A stretch of 64,000 nucleotides of DNA from Flavobacterium notoginsengisoli (GTDB taxonomy: Bacteria; Bacteroidota; Bacteroidia; Flavobacteriales; Flavobacteriaceae). Location: positions 932,723-996,722 of the forward strand of contig NZ_JACHLB010000001.1 in the NCBI RefSeq assembly GCF_014207905.1, given 5' to 3'. A model generated the notes under the pieces. It saw nothing but the letters and a program-made list of their open reading frames with translations, did not search any database and was not told the origin of the DNA. The position numbers and the translations under genes were made by a program. How positions within the stretch are numbered: the first letter of the stretch is position 1; each line of letters opens with the position of its first letter. Shown here one piece after another: positions 41,178 through 49,402 of the stretch.

Positions 41178-42319
41178 TTCTCAGAATCTAAATAAAACAG
41201 ATCACTTGCAATTCCATCCGTTAAAAATTTTCCTTTTTGAGTTGGTTTAAGAATGTTGTTTTCAATTGAAAGTAAACCGTCGTTTAAGAATTTTTCAGAT
41301 TGTTCTAGTAAATAATTCAAATATTCCGAACCAAATTCTTTTTCAATTCGGTCTAAAGAAACACCCCAAATCGTTCGTAAACCTGTCATAATGTATTCAT
41401 TATAACGATCTGAAACAGTTAAAGTTTCCGTTTCAATAGGAAGTTGATTGCTTTGAATTGCTTTTAGATAAAGTGAATTATTCGCAATATTCCAGCCTCT
41501 TTTTTCGCCATCATAACTATGTGCTGAAGGTCCGATTCCGATATATTTTTTGCCTAACCAATAAGCCGAATTGTTTTTGGAGAAATAATTCTCTTTACCA
41601 AAATTGGATAATTCGTAATGAATAAAACCGTTTTTTTGAAGCATTTCGACCAAAATCATAAAATGATTCGAAGCTACTTCGTCTTGCGGTTCAGCAATTT
41701 TTCCAGTTTGAATTAATTTGCTTAAAGCCGTTTTTGGTTCAACAGTCAAAGCATAACTCGAAATATGCGGAATGCCAAAATCTAAAGCGGTTTGAATGTT
41801 CTGTTTCCACATTTCGTCACTCAATCCAGGAATTCCATAAATCAAATCGAGTGAAATATTATCGAAATATTTTGTTGCTTCTTCCAGACATTTTTTGGCT
41901 TCCGCCGAATTATGAGCGCGATTCATCATTTTCAAATCGTCTTCATAAAAAGACTGAATTCCGATGCTTAATCTATTTATCGGACTTTTAGATAATTCTA
42001 AAATTCGTTCTGCAGACAAATCATCTGGGTTTGCTTCAAGCGTAATTTCTGGATTTTCTACAACTTTATAGTTTTTATAAACTTCAGAAATTAAAAAGTT
42101 GATTTCGTCATTCGACAGAACGGAAGGAGTTCCACCACCAAAATAAATGGTTTCAATGATTTTGTCATCCTGAGCGGAGTCGAAAGGTTTACGCATACCA
42201 ATTTCTTTAGCCAAAGCCAAAACCATCTCGTCTTTCTTTTTCATCGAAGTAGAAAAATGAAAGTCGCAGTAATGACAAGCTTGCTTGCAAAAAGGTATGT
42301 GAATGTAGATGCCGCTCAT
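41174..42319 (-). CDS. hemW: radical SAM heme chaperone HemW
   Basis: The 381-residue protein begins MSGIYIHIPF and has the radical-SAM cluster motif C11-KQA-C15-HY-C18, the SAM-binding YFGGGTPS segment, and the HemW C-terminal wHTH-like domain (about 300-375). HemW delivers heme to respiratory enzymes and is related to, but distinct from, the coproporphyrinogen dehydrogenase HemN. Residues about 45-52 (PFDSAQDD) are encoded by a repeat word and replace a normally short, variable loop before IETIYFGGG. The stop codon is part of the right arm of the GxxExxY cassette. Upstream, ruvC is separated by another palindrome. Confidence 0.94.
   Translation of the reverse strand: MSGIYIHIPFCKQACHYCDFHFSTSMKKKDEMVLALAKEIGMRKPFDSAQDDKIIETIYFGGGTPSVLSNDEINFLISEVYKNYKVVENPEITLEANPDDLSAERILELSKSPINRLSIGIQSFYEDDLKMMNRAHNSAEAKKCLEEATKYFDNISLDLIYGIPGLSDEMWKQNIQTALDFGIPHISSYALTVEPKTALSKLIQTGKIAEPQDEVASNHFMILVEMLQKNGFIHYELSNFGKENYFSKNNSAYWLGKKYIGIGPSAHSYDGEKRGWNIANNSLYLKAIQSNQLPIETETLTVSDRYNEYIMTGLRTIWGVSLDRIEKEFGSEYLNYLLEQSEKFLNDGLLSIENNILKPTQKGKFLTDGIASDLFYLDSEN
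42164..42190. repeat. TGAGCGGAGTCGAAA repeat word inside hemW
   Basis: The plus strand reads TGTCATCCTGAGCGGAGTCG then AAAGG, a word frequent as an intergenic repeat in flavobacteria. In the minus frame it encodes PFDSAQDD without shifting the frame. Confidence 0.8.
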
Positions 42320-42323
42320 TTTT

Positions 42324-42386
42324 AGTTTTCAGTCTCAGTTTTCAGTTTCAGTCTCAGCTGTAAACTGTGACTGCGACTGTAAACTA
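42324..42386. repeat. AGTTTTCAGTCTCAG-family palindrome
   Basis: AGTTTTCAGTCTCAG / CTGCGACTGTAAACT imperfect inverted arms of about 28 bases. It occupies almost the whole gap between hemW and ruvC, and the ruvC stop codon TAG (42384-42386) is the last three bases. A shorter relative lies at 32643-32692 after pckA. Confidence 0.75.
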
Positions 42387-42938
42387 TTTTTTAACTCGAT
42401 CTTCATTTTGTTTCACAAAAGCATCCCAACCCGAATAACTCTTTCCAGCTACAACTTTTCCTGAATTAAAATGATGGCAAACCGCAGCTGCCAAACCGTC
42501 TGTTGAATCTAGATTTTTAGGCAATTCTTTCAAACCTAAAAGTTGTTGAAGCATTTTGGCAACTTGTTCTTTACTGGCATTTCCGTTTCCTGTAATCGCC
42601 ATTTTGATCTTTTTAGGTTCGTATTCTGTAATCGGAATACCTCTTGAAAGTCCCGCAGCCATTGCCACACCTTGCGCACGACCAAGTTTCAACATCGATT
42701 GAACGTTTTTGCCAAAGAAAGGTGCTTCAATCGCAATCTCGTCAGGGCAATGCGTTTCGATTAATTCGATTGTTCTTTCGAAGATGATTCTTAATTTTTG
42801 GTAATGATTGTCGTATTTGGAAAGTTGCAATTCATTTAATTGCAGAAATTCCATTTTTTTATTGGTGACTTTAATCAATCCAAAACCCATAATTGTGGTT
42901 CCAGGGTCAATGCCTAATATGATGCGTTCTTGTGTCAA
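42384..42938 (-). CDS. ruvC: Holliday-junction resolvase RuvC
   Basis: The 184-residue protein has the RNase-H-like core of RuvC: ILGIDPGTT with the first Asp, IEAPFFGKNVQSMLKLGRAQG with the catalytic Glu and the DNA-binding segment, and DSTDGLAAAVCHH with the last Asp pair. RuvC cleaves Holliday junctions together with RuvAB. The start codon is TTG at 42938 (TTG ACA CAA GAA); the frame is closed by a stop five codons upstream and no ATG precedes the first catalytic Asp, so TTG is the only workable start. The stop codon belongs to a palindromic repeat. Confidence 0.96.
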   Translation of the reverse strand: MTQERIILGIDPGTTIMGFGLIKVTNKKMEFLQLNELQLSKYDNHYQKLRIIFERTIELIETHCPDEIAIEAPFFGKNVQSMLKLGRAQGVAMAAGLSRGIPITEYEPKKIKMAITGNGNASKEQVAKMLQQLLGLKELPKNLDSTDGLAAAVCHHFNSGKVVAGKSYSGWDAFVKQNEDRVKK

Positions 42939-43028
42939 GTGTTTTTTGTTTCAGGTTTGAAGTTTCAAGTTTTGAAAATTGACTCATTTTCTCATTTTCA
43001 AATTGCCACATTTGATTACTTTTGCGGC

Positions 43029-43973
43029 ATGATTTCAATTCCTCACAAAGCTAAGCAATTCCTTGTACTTGTAATCAAACTTTTGATTGTTGGCGGCGCA
43101 TTTTATTTTATTTACAACCAGCTGGCAAACAACGATAAACTAGACTGGAATAAATTCATGGCTTTGTTTCAAAAAAATCAATCTGTTTTAGGAATTGGAT
43201 TTATACTGCTTTTGAGTGTTCTGAATCGTTATTTTGAAATCTTAAAATGGCAAAATCTGGCGCAGGTAATTCATAAAATATCAGTTTATGAAGCCACAAA
43301 ACAGGTTTTAGCTGCTTTAACAGCTGGAATTTTTACACCAAACGGAGTAGGAGAGTATGCAGGAAAAGCATTGTATTATCCGAAATCTGAAGCTAAAAAA
43401 GTAGTTTTCCTAAATTTAATCTGCAACGGAATTCAGATGGTTTTAACGGTTGTTTTCGGGATTTTTGGATTACTGTATTTCAACGCTCAATTTAATGTTA
43501 TTACAACCCAAACAGTTCTGATTCTTTTCGGAGGATTTTTGTTGATTCTGATTGTCTTATTTTCAATCAAAAAAATAAAAGTAAAAGGATATTCTATTGA
43601 AAAACTGATTCATAAAATCAATGAAATTCCGAAATCCATTCATCAAAAAAATATCTTTTTAGGCATTTGCCGTTATTTGGTTTTTTCGCACCAATATTAC
43701 TTTTTGTTTTTAGGTTTTGATGTCGATTTGCCTTATTTAACATTGATGGCCGCGATTACTTCAGTTTATTTTTTGGCTTCTTCATTGCCAACATTTCAAT
43801 TTTTAGATTTTGCTGTAAAAGGAAGTGTAGCTATTTATTTCTTCGGAATTTTGGGCGTAAACGAATGGATCGTTATTTTCATCAGCACTTTAATGTGGTT
43901 TTTAAATGTAGTTCTTCCAGTAGTTTTAGGAAGCTATTTTGTGCTGAATTTTAAAACCAAAACGGCAGAATGA
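43029..43973 (+). CDS. UPF0104/LPG-synthase-type multi-span membrane protein
   Basis: The 314-residue protein has about eight to nine membrane segments and resembles the flippase-like membrane domain of lysylphosphatidylglycerol synthetases (UPF0104): NRYFEILKWQNLAQ, TAGIFTPNGVGEYAGKALYY with the family's conserved G-E-Y segment, and SSLPTFQFLDFAVKGSV. I chose ATG 43029 (MISIPHKAKQF), since the longer frame from 42930 begins in repeat-like DNA. It overlaps the GT2 gene by four bases, so the two probably act together in making or exporting a surface glycan or glycolipid. Confidence 0.82.
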   Translation: MISIPHKAKQFLVLVIKLLIVGGAFYFIYNQLANNDKLDWNKFMALFQKNQSVLGIGFILLLSVLNRYFEILKWQNLAQVIHKISVYEATKQVLAALTAGIFTPNGVGEYAGKALYYPKSEAKKVVFLNLICNGIQMVLTVVFGIFGLLYFNAQFNVITTQTVLILFGGFLLILIVLFSIKKIKVKGYSIEKLIHKINEIPKSIHQKNIFLGICRYLVFSHQYYFLFLGFDVDLPYLTLMAAITSVYFLASSLPTFQFLDFAVKGSVAIYFFGILGVNEWIVIFISTLMWFLNVVLPVVLGSYFVLNFKTKTAE

Positions 43974-45073
43974 TTTTTGTGTTTTTTACCATATTAGGAA
44001 TTTATATAGTAAGTATTGCATTGCTTATTTATGGATTTTTAAAAGTAAAAAAATATCAAAAATCAGATTTAAACCCAAAAACAAGTTTTACAATTATAGT
44101 TCCTTTTCGAAATGAAGAAGAGAATTTGCCAATACTTTTAGAGTGTTTTTCAAAATTCAATTATCCAAAAGAGTTATTTGAGGTTATTTTGGTTGATGAT
44201 AACTCTAATGAGAAATTCCAATTTTTAAATTCCAAATTCCAAGTTTCGATAATCGATAATGTCAGAATTTCGAAATCTCCCAAAAAAGACGCTATTACAA
44301 CAGCAATGCATCAGGTAAAAACCGATTGGATAATTACAACCGATGCCGATTGTTTGGTGCCAGAAAATTGGCTTTTAACTTTTGATAATTATATTCAGGA
44401 AAACAATATTTCAATGCTCGCTGGCGCGGTAACTTATGAAGGCAAGAATTCTTTTTTAGATCATTTTCAGCAGTTAGATTTGACCAGTTTGCAAGGTGCG
44501 ACAATTGGAAGTTTCGGAATTCATAAAGGTTTTATGTGCAACGGAGCCAATTTTGCCTACAAAAAATCTTTATTTGAAGAACTGAATGGTTTTGATGGAA
44601 ATGATAAAATTGCAAGTGGCGACGATGTTTTCTTGCTTCAAAAAGCTATTGAGAAATTTCCAGATGAAGTTCATTATTTAAAAGCTGAAGAAGCAATTGT
44701 AAAAACAAAACCAACAGAAAATTGGAGTTCGTTATTCCACCAAAGAGTTCGCTGGGCAGCAAAAACGAGTTCTTATAAAAGCACTTTCGGAAAAGCACTT
44801 GGCTTAATTGTCTTTTTCGGAAATTTAAGTTTTGTTGTCGGATTTTTATTTCTTCTCTTCGGAATTTGGTCTTATCCGATTTTTGTAATTTTTGCTTTTT
44901 CTAAGTTTTTGGTGGATTTTGTTTTGCTTTATTTCACCAATAGATTTTTAACCGAAACCAAAATTAAAAGCCTTTTATTGAGTAGTTTGCTCTATCCGTT
45001 TTTTAGCTCAACCGTTGCAATATATAGTTTGTTTGGCTCTTACCAATGGAAAGGCCGTCAGTTTAAGAAATAG
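43970..45073 (+). CDS. GT2-family membrane glycosyltransferase
   Basis: The 367-residue protein has an N-terminal membrane segment, a GT-A domain with FTIIVPFRNEEENLP, VILVDDNS, ITTDADCLVP (DxD-like), ASGDDVFLL and the QRVRW (QxxRW) motif, and two to three C-terminal membrane segments. This is the processive or undecaprenyl-linked GT2 plan. Residues about 82-93 (KFQFLNSKFQVS) are encoded by an AATTCCAAATTCCAA repeat word, apparently tolerated in a loop after the first Asp pair. It is coupled to the upstream flippase-like gene by a four-base overlap. Confidence 0.88.
   Translation: MIFVFFTILGIYIVSIALLIYGFLKVKKYQKSDLNPKTSFTIIVPFRNEEENLPILLECFSKFNYPKELFEVILVDDNSNEKFQFLNSKFQVSIIDNVRISKSPKKDAITTAMHQVKTDWIITTDADCLVPENWLLTFDNYIQENNISMLAGAVTYEGKNSFLDHFQQLDLTSLQGATIGSFGIHKGFMCNGANFAYKKSLFEELNGFDGNDKIASGDDVFLLQKAIEKFPDEVHYLKAEEAIVKTKPTENWSSLFHQRVRWAAKTSSYKSTFGKALGLIVFFGNLSFVVGFLFLLFGIWSYPIFVIFAFSKFLVDFVLLYFTNRFLTETKIKSLLLSSLLYPFFSSTVAIYSLFGSYQWKGRQFKK
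44210..44245. repeat. AAATTCCAAATTCCAA word inside the GT2 gene
   Basis: AATTCCAATTTTTAAATTCC then AAATTCCAAG. The complement of the same word occurs between genes at about 24533-24552. Confidence 0.5.
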
Positions 45074-45086
45074 CGCTTTAATAAAA

Positions 45087-45572
45087 CTATTTTTCTTCTT
45101 TAGCTTTTAGAATAACCGGAAGAATAAATTGAGTTTTTACTGGAATTCCACGTTTGATGGCAGGATTAATTTTAGGAAAATCGACCAGACGCGCGTGCAG
45201 TATACTGTCTATTTTTATCGTATCATAAGCTACAGAATCTTTTGGAAATTGAGGTTCAAATTTCATCGTAGCATTTGGAAAAACGGTAACTTTTACTTCA
45301 ATTGTATCTAATTCTGGATATAAAATAGATAAAGTGTCAACGTTCAATTTTTCTTCGATTAGAGTTGACATTACCTCAAAAAAGCATTGCTGACGCTGTT
45401 TTCGGTCGGCAATTTTCTCGCAGTTGGGTAACGACGGATATTCGTCAACCTCTTTCCAGTTAATTGATTTTAGCTCCTTTTGAAGTAATTCTTTTTCAGA
45501 AGGAACTTGCTTCTCAAAATATTGACAAGAATTGAAAAGAATACAAATGAAAAAAGGGAAAAACTGCCTCAA
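45087..45572 (-). CDS. lipoprotein with TonB-C-like fold, unknown
   Basis: The 161-residue frame has a lipoprotein signal with NSC at about residues 14-16 and a mature part that ends KRGIPVKTQFILPVILKAKEE, similar to the final strands of TonB C-terminal-like domains of Bacteroidota (fixed phrases INPAIKRGIPV). The start is doubtful: the longest frame begins with TTG (45572), but an ATT nine bases upstream would give a more basic leader (xKTLRQFF). No function is known. It is convergent with the GT2 gene, 13 bases apart. Confidence 0.7.
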   Translation of the reverse strand: MRQFFPFFICILFNSCQYFEKQVPSEKELLQKELKSINWKEVDEYPSLPNCEKIADRKQRQQCFFEVMSTLIEEKLNVDTLSILYPELDTIEVKVTVFPNATMKFEPQFPKDSVAYDTIKIDSILHARLVDFPKINPAIKRGIPVKTQFILPVILKAKEEK

Positions 45573-45728
45573 AGTTTTAATGTTGAATGAATAAGCAAAA
45601 ATACAATTATTTTTTTTGGGAAACTTTCTATTGCTTTGAATCTTCTCATTTTCAAGACCACATTTTTGAAAATTTGCGCAATAGAGATTAAAATGGTAAT
45701 TTGTAATAACAAATTTATCAAAATTTAT

Positions 45729-46229
45729 ATGGATTTACTATTAGTTTTGCTAGGATTTATCTGCATGATTGTTGGAGTTTTTGGAAGTTTTCTTCCTGTT
45801 TTACCTGGTTTGTCAAGCTGTTGGGTTGGTCTGCTTTTGCTGTATCTTACGAAAGCTGTAGAAAATAATTATTGGGTTTTAGGAATCACTTTTGTTTTAA
45901 TGGTCATTATTACCATTTTAGATTATGTTATTCCGTCTCAAGGAACTAAAAAGTTTGGTGGAAGCTCTTATGGAATCTGGGGAACAAACATTGGGTTGAT
46001 TGTCGGAATTTTGTCTCCGCTTCCATTTGGAGTAATTATCGGTCCGTTTGTTGGGGCATTTTTTGGCGAATTATTATACGATTCTAAAAATCACAAAAGA
46101 GCTCTAAAAGCCGCCACAGGATCTGTACTTGGATTCTTAGCTTCAAGCTTCATCAATTTCCTGTTTTCGATCATCTATCTCGGGATTTTTTTACACGTTT
46201 TGTGGGAATATCGAAACATTTTATTTTAA
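45729..46229 (+). CDS. DUF456 membrane protein
   Basis: The 166-residue protein has four membrane segments and the DUF456 signature GSFLPVLPGL near the N terminus, then IPSQGTKKFGGSSYGIWG and GVIIGPFVGAFFGELLYD. I chose the ATG at 45729 (MDLLLVLLGF), which fits family length; the 31-residue extension from 45636 is basic and unlike the family. Function is unknown. The downstream gap holds no gene. Confidence 0.9.
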   Translation: MDLLLVLLGFICMIVGVFGSFLPVLPGLSSCWVGLLLLYLTKAVENNYWVLGITFVLMVIITILDYVIPSQGTKKFGGSSYGIWGTNIGLIVGILSPLPFGVIIGPFVGAFFGELLYDSKNHKRALKAATGSVLGFLASSFINFLFSIIYLGIFLHVLWEYRNILF

Positions 46230-46410
46230 TTGTGTAACGATCTTTGGGTTCAATTATTGCCTGAAAGAAAAAAATATGATTTTTTTTTAATTTTTATTTG
46301 ATAATGAAAGGGTTGTATTTACTGGCGTTCGCAGATTTTATTTGTTAAAAAGCAGTTGTTAGCAGTCCATTTTTTTAACTTAATTTTTGGAAATGTTAAA
46401 ATATTTTATA

Positions 46411-46435
46411 TTTTTATCACGATAAACGATAAAAA
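46411..46435 (+). promoter_or_regulatory. TTTTTATC inverted repeat upstream of the DUF937-like gene
   Basis: TTTTTATC and GATAAAAA, perfect 8-bp arms around nine bases, 53 bases before the ATG at 46489. It could be an operator or a weak hairpin; a third GATAA/TTATC word follows at 46444-46451. Confidence 0.4.
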
Positions 46436-46488
46436 GCCTCACTTTATCGATTATTTTAAACGAGTATAAATAATCATTTTTTTAAGTT

Positions 46489-47097
46489 ATGAGTATGACC
46501 CCCAACCTACAGATTGAACTTAGACGCTTTATTTCTTCAAATGTGGTCTCCAAGTTAAACAAGTTTTATTTCGAGAATGACGCACTTTTAATAAAAGGAA
46601 TTGATGTCTCGATAGGTACAATTTTAATGGGACTCTATAACAAAGCAGAAGAACCTGATTTTTACTCCGAAATAGTGGCAATGGTAGAAGAAGATTCTAC
46701 GTTTTATCAGGAAGTCGATTTTAATGCAGGCAGAATTTTATCAGTAGACGATTGTTATCGCTTGGAAGGAAATGATTTACTAAAAGAATTATTTGCTAAC
46801 AAAAAAGGAAGAATTTCGGAAATGGTTTCAAACGAAGTCGGAATCAAAAGCGAAACAGCCAGAGAAATACTTAACTTTTCTGCACTTCTTGTAATCTCTT
46901 ACTTAAGAGCTAATCTTCAGCTATTAGAAAGCTTAAAACTTCTTCTAGAAGATCAAAAAAGAGATATTCTAAACAGCATTCCTCCCGGAATAAAAATTAT
47001 CCTAGGTTTTTCAAGTTACGAAACAGTAGAAGAGAAGAACCAATCTATCGGAAGATCAATATTTACCCTTTTCGGACACAATTTCTTTAGTTTCTAA
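46489..47097 (+). CDS. DUF937-like protein
   Basis: The 202-residue protein resembles DUF937 proteins: repeats of hydrophobic helices with the phrases VSIGTILMGLYNKA, GRISEMVSNEVGIKSETAREIL and ALLVISYLR, which correspond to the helical repeat of that domain (YidB-like). Unlike many homologues in the phylum it has no C-terminal OmpA domain. No signal peptide. Function unknown. It stands alone with its own upstream region and is convergent with the pseudouridine synthase gene. Confidence 0.7.
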   Translation: MSMTPNLQIELRRFISSNVVSKLNKFYFENDALLIKGIDVSIGTILMGLYNKAEEPDFYSEIVAMVEEDSTFYQEVDFNAGRILSVDDCYRLEGNDLLKELFANKKGRISEMVSNEVGIKSETAREILNFSALLVISYLRANLQLLESLKLLLEDQKRDILNSIPPGIKIILGFSSYETVEEKNQSIGRSIFTLFGHNFFSF

Positions 47098-47099
47098 AA

Positions 47100-47133
47100 C
47101 AAAAAAATCCCATTTTCAGAGAAAACAGGATTT
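47100..47133 (-). terminator. terminator of the pseudouridine synthase gene
   Basis: AAATCC / GGATTT stem with inner GTTTTC / GAAAAT pairing and a T run on the minus strand. It lies 32 bases beyond the stop at 47165. Confidence 0.65.
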
Positions 47134-47164
47134 AATTAATATGATTTTTAATTTGAAAAACAAC

Positions 47165-48073
47165 TTAAATGTTTTTCAAATTAATAACTTCTTGATTAGT
47201 CAAAAAGCGCCAATTTCCTCTAGGAAGATTCTTTTTGGTTAATCCAGCAAAAGAAACGCGGTCTATACGTAAAACATTATATTCTAACGATTCAAAAATA
47301 GAACGAACCACTTTTACATTTGCTGTACGCAATCTAAGTCCCACTTCGCTCTTAGGTTCGTTATCAATGTAGCTTACTTCTTCAACAGAAACACGGTGTC
47401 CGTCAAGAACTAAGCCTTTGCTGATTTTTTCTAAATCTTCAAACTTCAAGTTTTTGTCTAAAGAAACCTGATAAATTTTAGACGATTTCTGATTCGGTAA
47501 AGTAAATTTACGAATCATATCAGTATCATTTGTAAACAATAATAAACCAGTTGTATTCTTGTCCATTCTTCCAACTGCAGCAATTTTTGCATTAGTTGCG
47601 CCACGAACAAGTTCTAGAACGTTACGAAATTCCTGCCCTTCATCAAATGCAGTTGTAAAGTTTTTAGGTTTATTCAATAAGATATATTCTTTCTTTTCTG
47701 GAGTAAGAGTAACACCGTCGAAATTTACAACATCATTAATTTTTACCAAATAACCCATTTCGGTAATAACAGTTCCGTTAACTTTTACATTTCCAGACTG
47801 AATATAGATGTCGGCATCACGACGAGAACAAACGCCAGAATTAGAGATATATTTATTCAGACGAATTTCGTCAGAAGCTTTTTGTCTCTTTGCTGGTGTG
47901 TTTTGTTTTCTGAATTTTTCAGCAGCAGCTTCCTGCGCCGCTTTAACTTCAGGTTTTACTTTTTTAGGCCCTTGCGCACGCTTAGCCATAGGAGGTTTTG
48001 GCTTGCTTGAGTTTGATCTTGAGCTATTTGGTCTCGATCCGCCTCTTTTATTATTGCCTTCCTTGTTGTTCAT
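47165..48073 (-). CDS. RsuA/RluB-family 23S/16S rRNA pseudouridine synthase
   Basis: The 302-residue protein has a basic, low-complexity N terminus of about 65 residues (Asn/Ser/Arg/Lys-rich), an S4 RNA-binding domain (about 68-125; IRLNKYISNSGVCSRRDAD) and the catalytic domain with GRMDKNTTGLLLFTND, where the Asp is the nucleophile. The family isomerises specific uridines in rRNA; RluB, RluE, RluF or RsuA specificity cannot be told. The long basic extension is typical for Bacteroidota members. A TATCTTTG box precedes the start by 17 bases. Confidence 0.93.
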   Translation of the reverse strand: MNNKEGNNKRGGSRPNSSRSNSSKPKPPMAKRAQGPKKVKPEVKAAQEAAAEKFRKQNTPAKRQKASDEIRLNKYISNSGVCSRRDADIYIQSGNVKVNGTVITEMGYLVKINDVVNFDGVTLTPEKKEYILLNKPKNFTTAFDEGQEFRNVLELVRGATNAKIAAVGRMDKNTTGLLLFTNDTDMIRKFTLPNQKSSKIYQVSLDKNLKFEDLEKISKGLVLDGHRVSVEEVSYIDNEPKSEVGLRLRTANVKVVRSIFESLEYNVLRIDRVSFAGLTKKNLPRGNWRFLTNQEVINLKNI

Positions 48074-48090
48074 AAAATCATTAATTTGTG

Positions 48091-48098
48091 CAAAGATA
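48091..48098 (-). promoter_or_regulatory. candidate -7 box of the pseudouridine synthase gene
   Basis: TATCTTTG on the minus strand, 17 bases before the ATG. Confidence 0.55.
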
Positions 48099-48195
48099 GT
48101 TTTTTCCTGCTAATAAAACTTAAGTTCAATGTTCTTAGATTAATAGGTATTCCTTTTATATGAATTTGAAGCATCACAACAGGCTTTTTTTAAAG

Positions 48196-48276
48196 CATGG
48201 ATTCCCGCTTTCCGTTTCAATTTTTTATTTTTTTTAAAGAAAAAAATAAAAAGATTTCCACTTCAATCGGGGCTAG
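48196..48276. repeat. GATTCCCGCTTTCCG / TCAATCGGGGC repeat
   Basis: GGATTCCCGCTTTCCGTTTC, an A/T-rich palindromic centre (TTTTTTATTTTTTTTAAAG ... AAAAAAATAAAAAG), then ATTTCCACTTCAATCGGGGC. It is the only GC-rich patch in the 310-base gap, which has no gene; a half copy of the ACGCAGATTT family follows at about 48354-48375, just before the UbiA stop codon. Confidence 0.55.
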
Positions 48277-48384
48277 AATTCAAACAATTGGCTTCTTTTA
48301 AATATTTAGCATTACCATAATTTTTAAAAATTGCATCAATTCACAAAGAAAAAATCTGCTAAATCTGCGTGAAACAAAAAAACT

Positions 48385-49341
48385 TTAGTAGTTAGAAATC
48401 AATTCTCTTCCGTGCCACAAAACACTAGGATTGATCAGAACAATGCAGAAAACCCCAGAAACAATCAGGAATTTCAGAAGATTATGAAGTTTTAAAAATT
48501 GCTCTTTAGAATCAGATTTCCATAGAAAAATAAGGAAGAACAGTAAAACTCCAAAACAAACATAAAAATAGATATCCATGTAGCCAACGTCATAAACATT
48601 AACTAAAATGTAAACGGGAAATATGGTCGAAATAGTCAAAGCAGTAATAATTTGTTTCGATATTTTTTCCCCATAAATTACTGGAATCGTTCTATAATTT
48701 GTCACTAAATCACCTTTTAGATTTTCTAAATCCTTTATCATTTCACGAATCAGCAAAAGCAAAAACAAGAAGACAGCATGAGCAGAAATTACCACAAAAT
48801 GACTCATATGATTCTCGATGTCTTCAAACGAAATCTTATTGTAGAAATACAATAGAATTGCAAAAAACGGAGTTACAGCAAGCAATGCCGACATTAAATT
48901 TCCAATAATCGGGTATTTTTTTATTTTGTGAGAATAAAACCAAATCAAGAAAATGTAGGCAGAAAAGAATAAAAAAGCACGCCAAGAAACGATAGAAGCC
49001 ATTAAAACAGCTAAAAAGTTTAAGCAGAAATAAACCGTCAATTTAGTTTTCTGGCTAATTAAACGGTCCAGCATAGATTTATTGGGTCTGTTTATTAAAT
49101 CTTTCTGACTATCATAAAAATTATTGATAATATAACCCGAAGCAATTGTAATAGCCGAAGCAAAGACAATTAGAAATAAATAAAAATCAAGTAAGATATC
49201 TAACGCTCTAATTTCTGGAGCCAATATAAAAATTGCCGATAAATATTGGGCTAAAACGATAATTGGAATATTGTAACCTCTAACCACAGAAAACAGACTA
49301 ACAATTTTCATTATTAAAAGTTTGTGCTGTCTGCTTAACAT
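48385..49341 (-). CDS. UbiA-family prenyltransferase
   Basis: The 318-residue protein has eight to nine membrane segments and the two Asp-rich motifs of the UbiA superfamily: NNFYDSQKDLINRP and MIKDLENLKGD. These bind the diphosphate of the prenyl donor through magnesium. Sequence style is that of the geranylgeranylglycerol-phosphate synthase-like members common in flavobacteria, but the acceptor cannot be fixed. It is the last gene of a leftward cluster with DUF502, mevalonate kinase and mvaD, consistent with isoprenoid use. Confidence 0.9.
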   Translation of the reverse strand: MLSRQHKLLIMKIVSLFSVVRGYNIPIIVLAQYLSAIFILAPEIRALDILLDFYLFLIVFASAITIASGYIINNFYDSQKDLINRPNKSMLDRLISQKTKLTVYFCLNFLAVLMASIVSWRAFLFFSAYIFLIWFYSHKIKKYPIIGNLMSALLAVTPFFAILLYFYNKISFEDIENHMSHFVVISAHAVFLFLLLLIREMIKDLENLKGDLVTNYRTIPVIYGEKISKQIITALTISTIFPVYILVNVYDVGYMDIYFYVCFGVLLFFLIFLWKSDSKEQFLKLHNLLKFLIVSGVFCIVLINPSVLWHGRELISNY

Positions 49342-49402
49342 AAATTATAGTTTGTAGAGGTTTAGATAAGGGAAGTTAAAAGATATTTTTGGTTTTAAAA
49401 AT

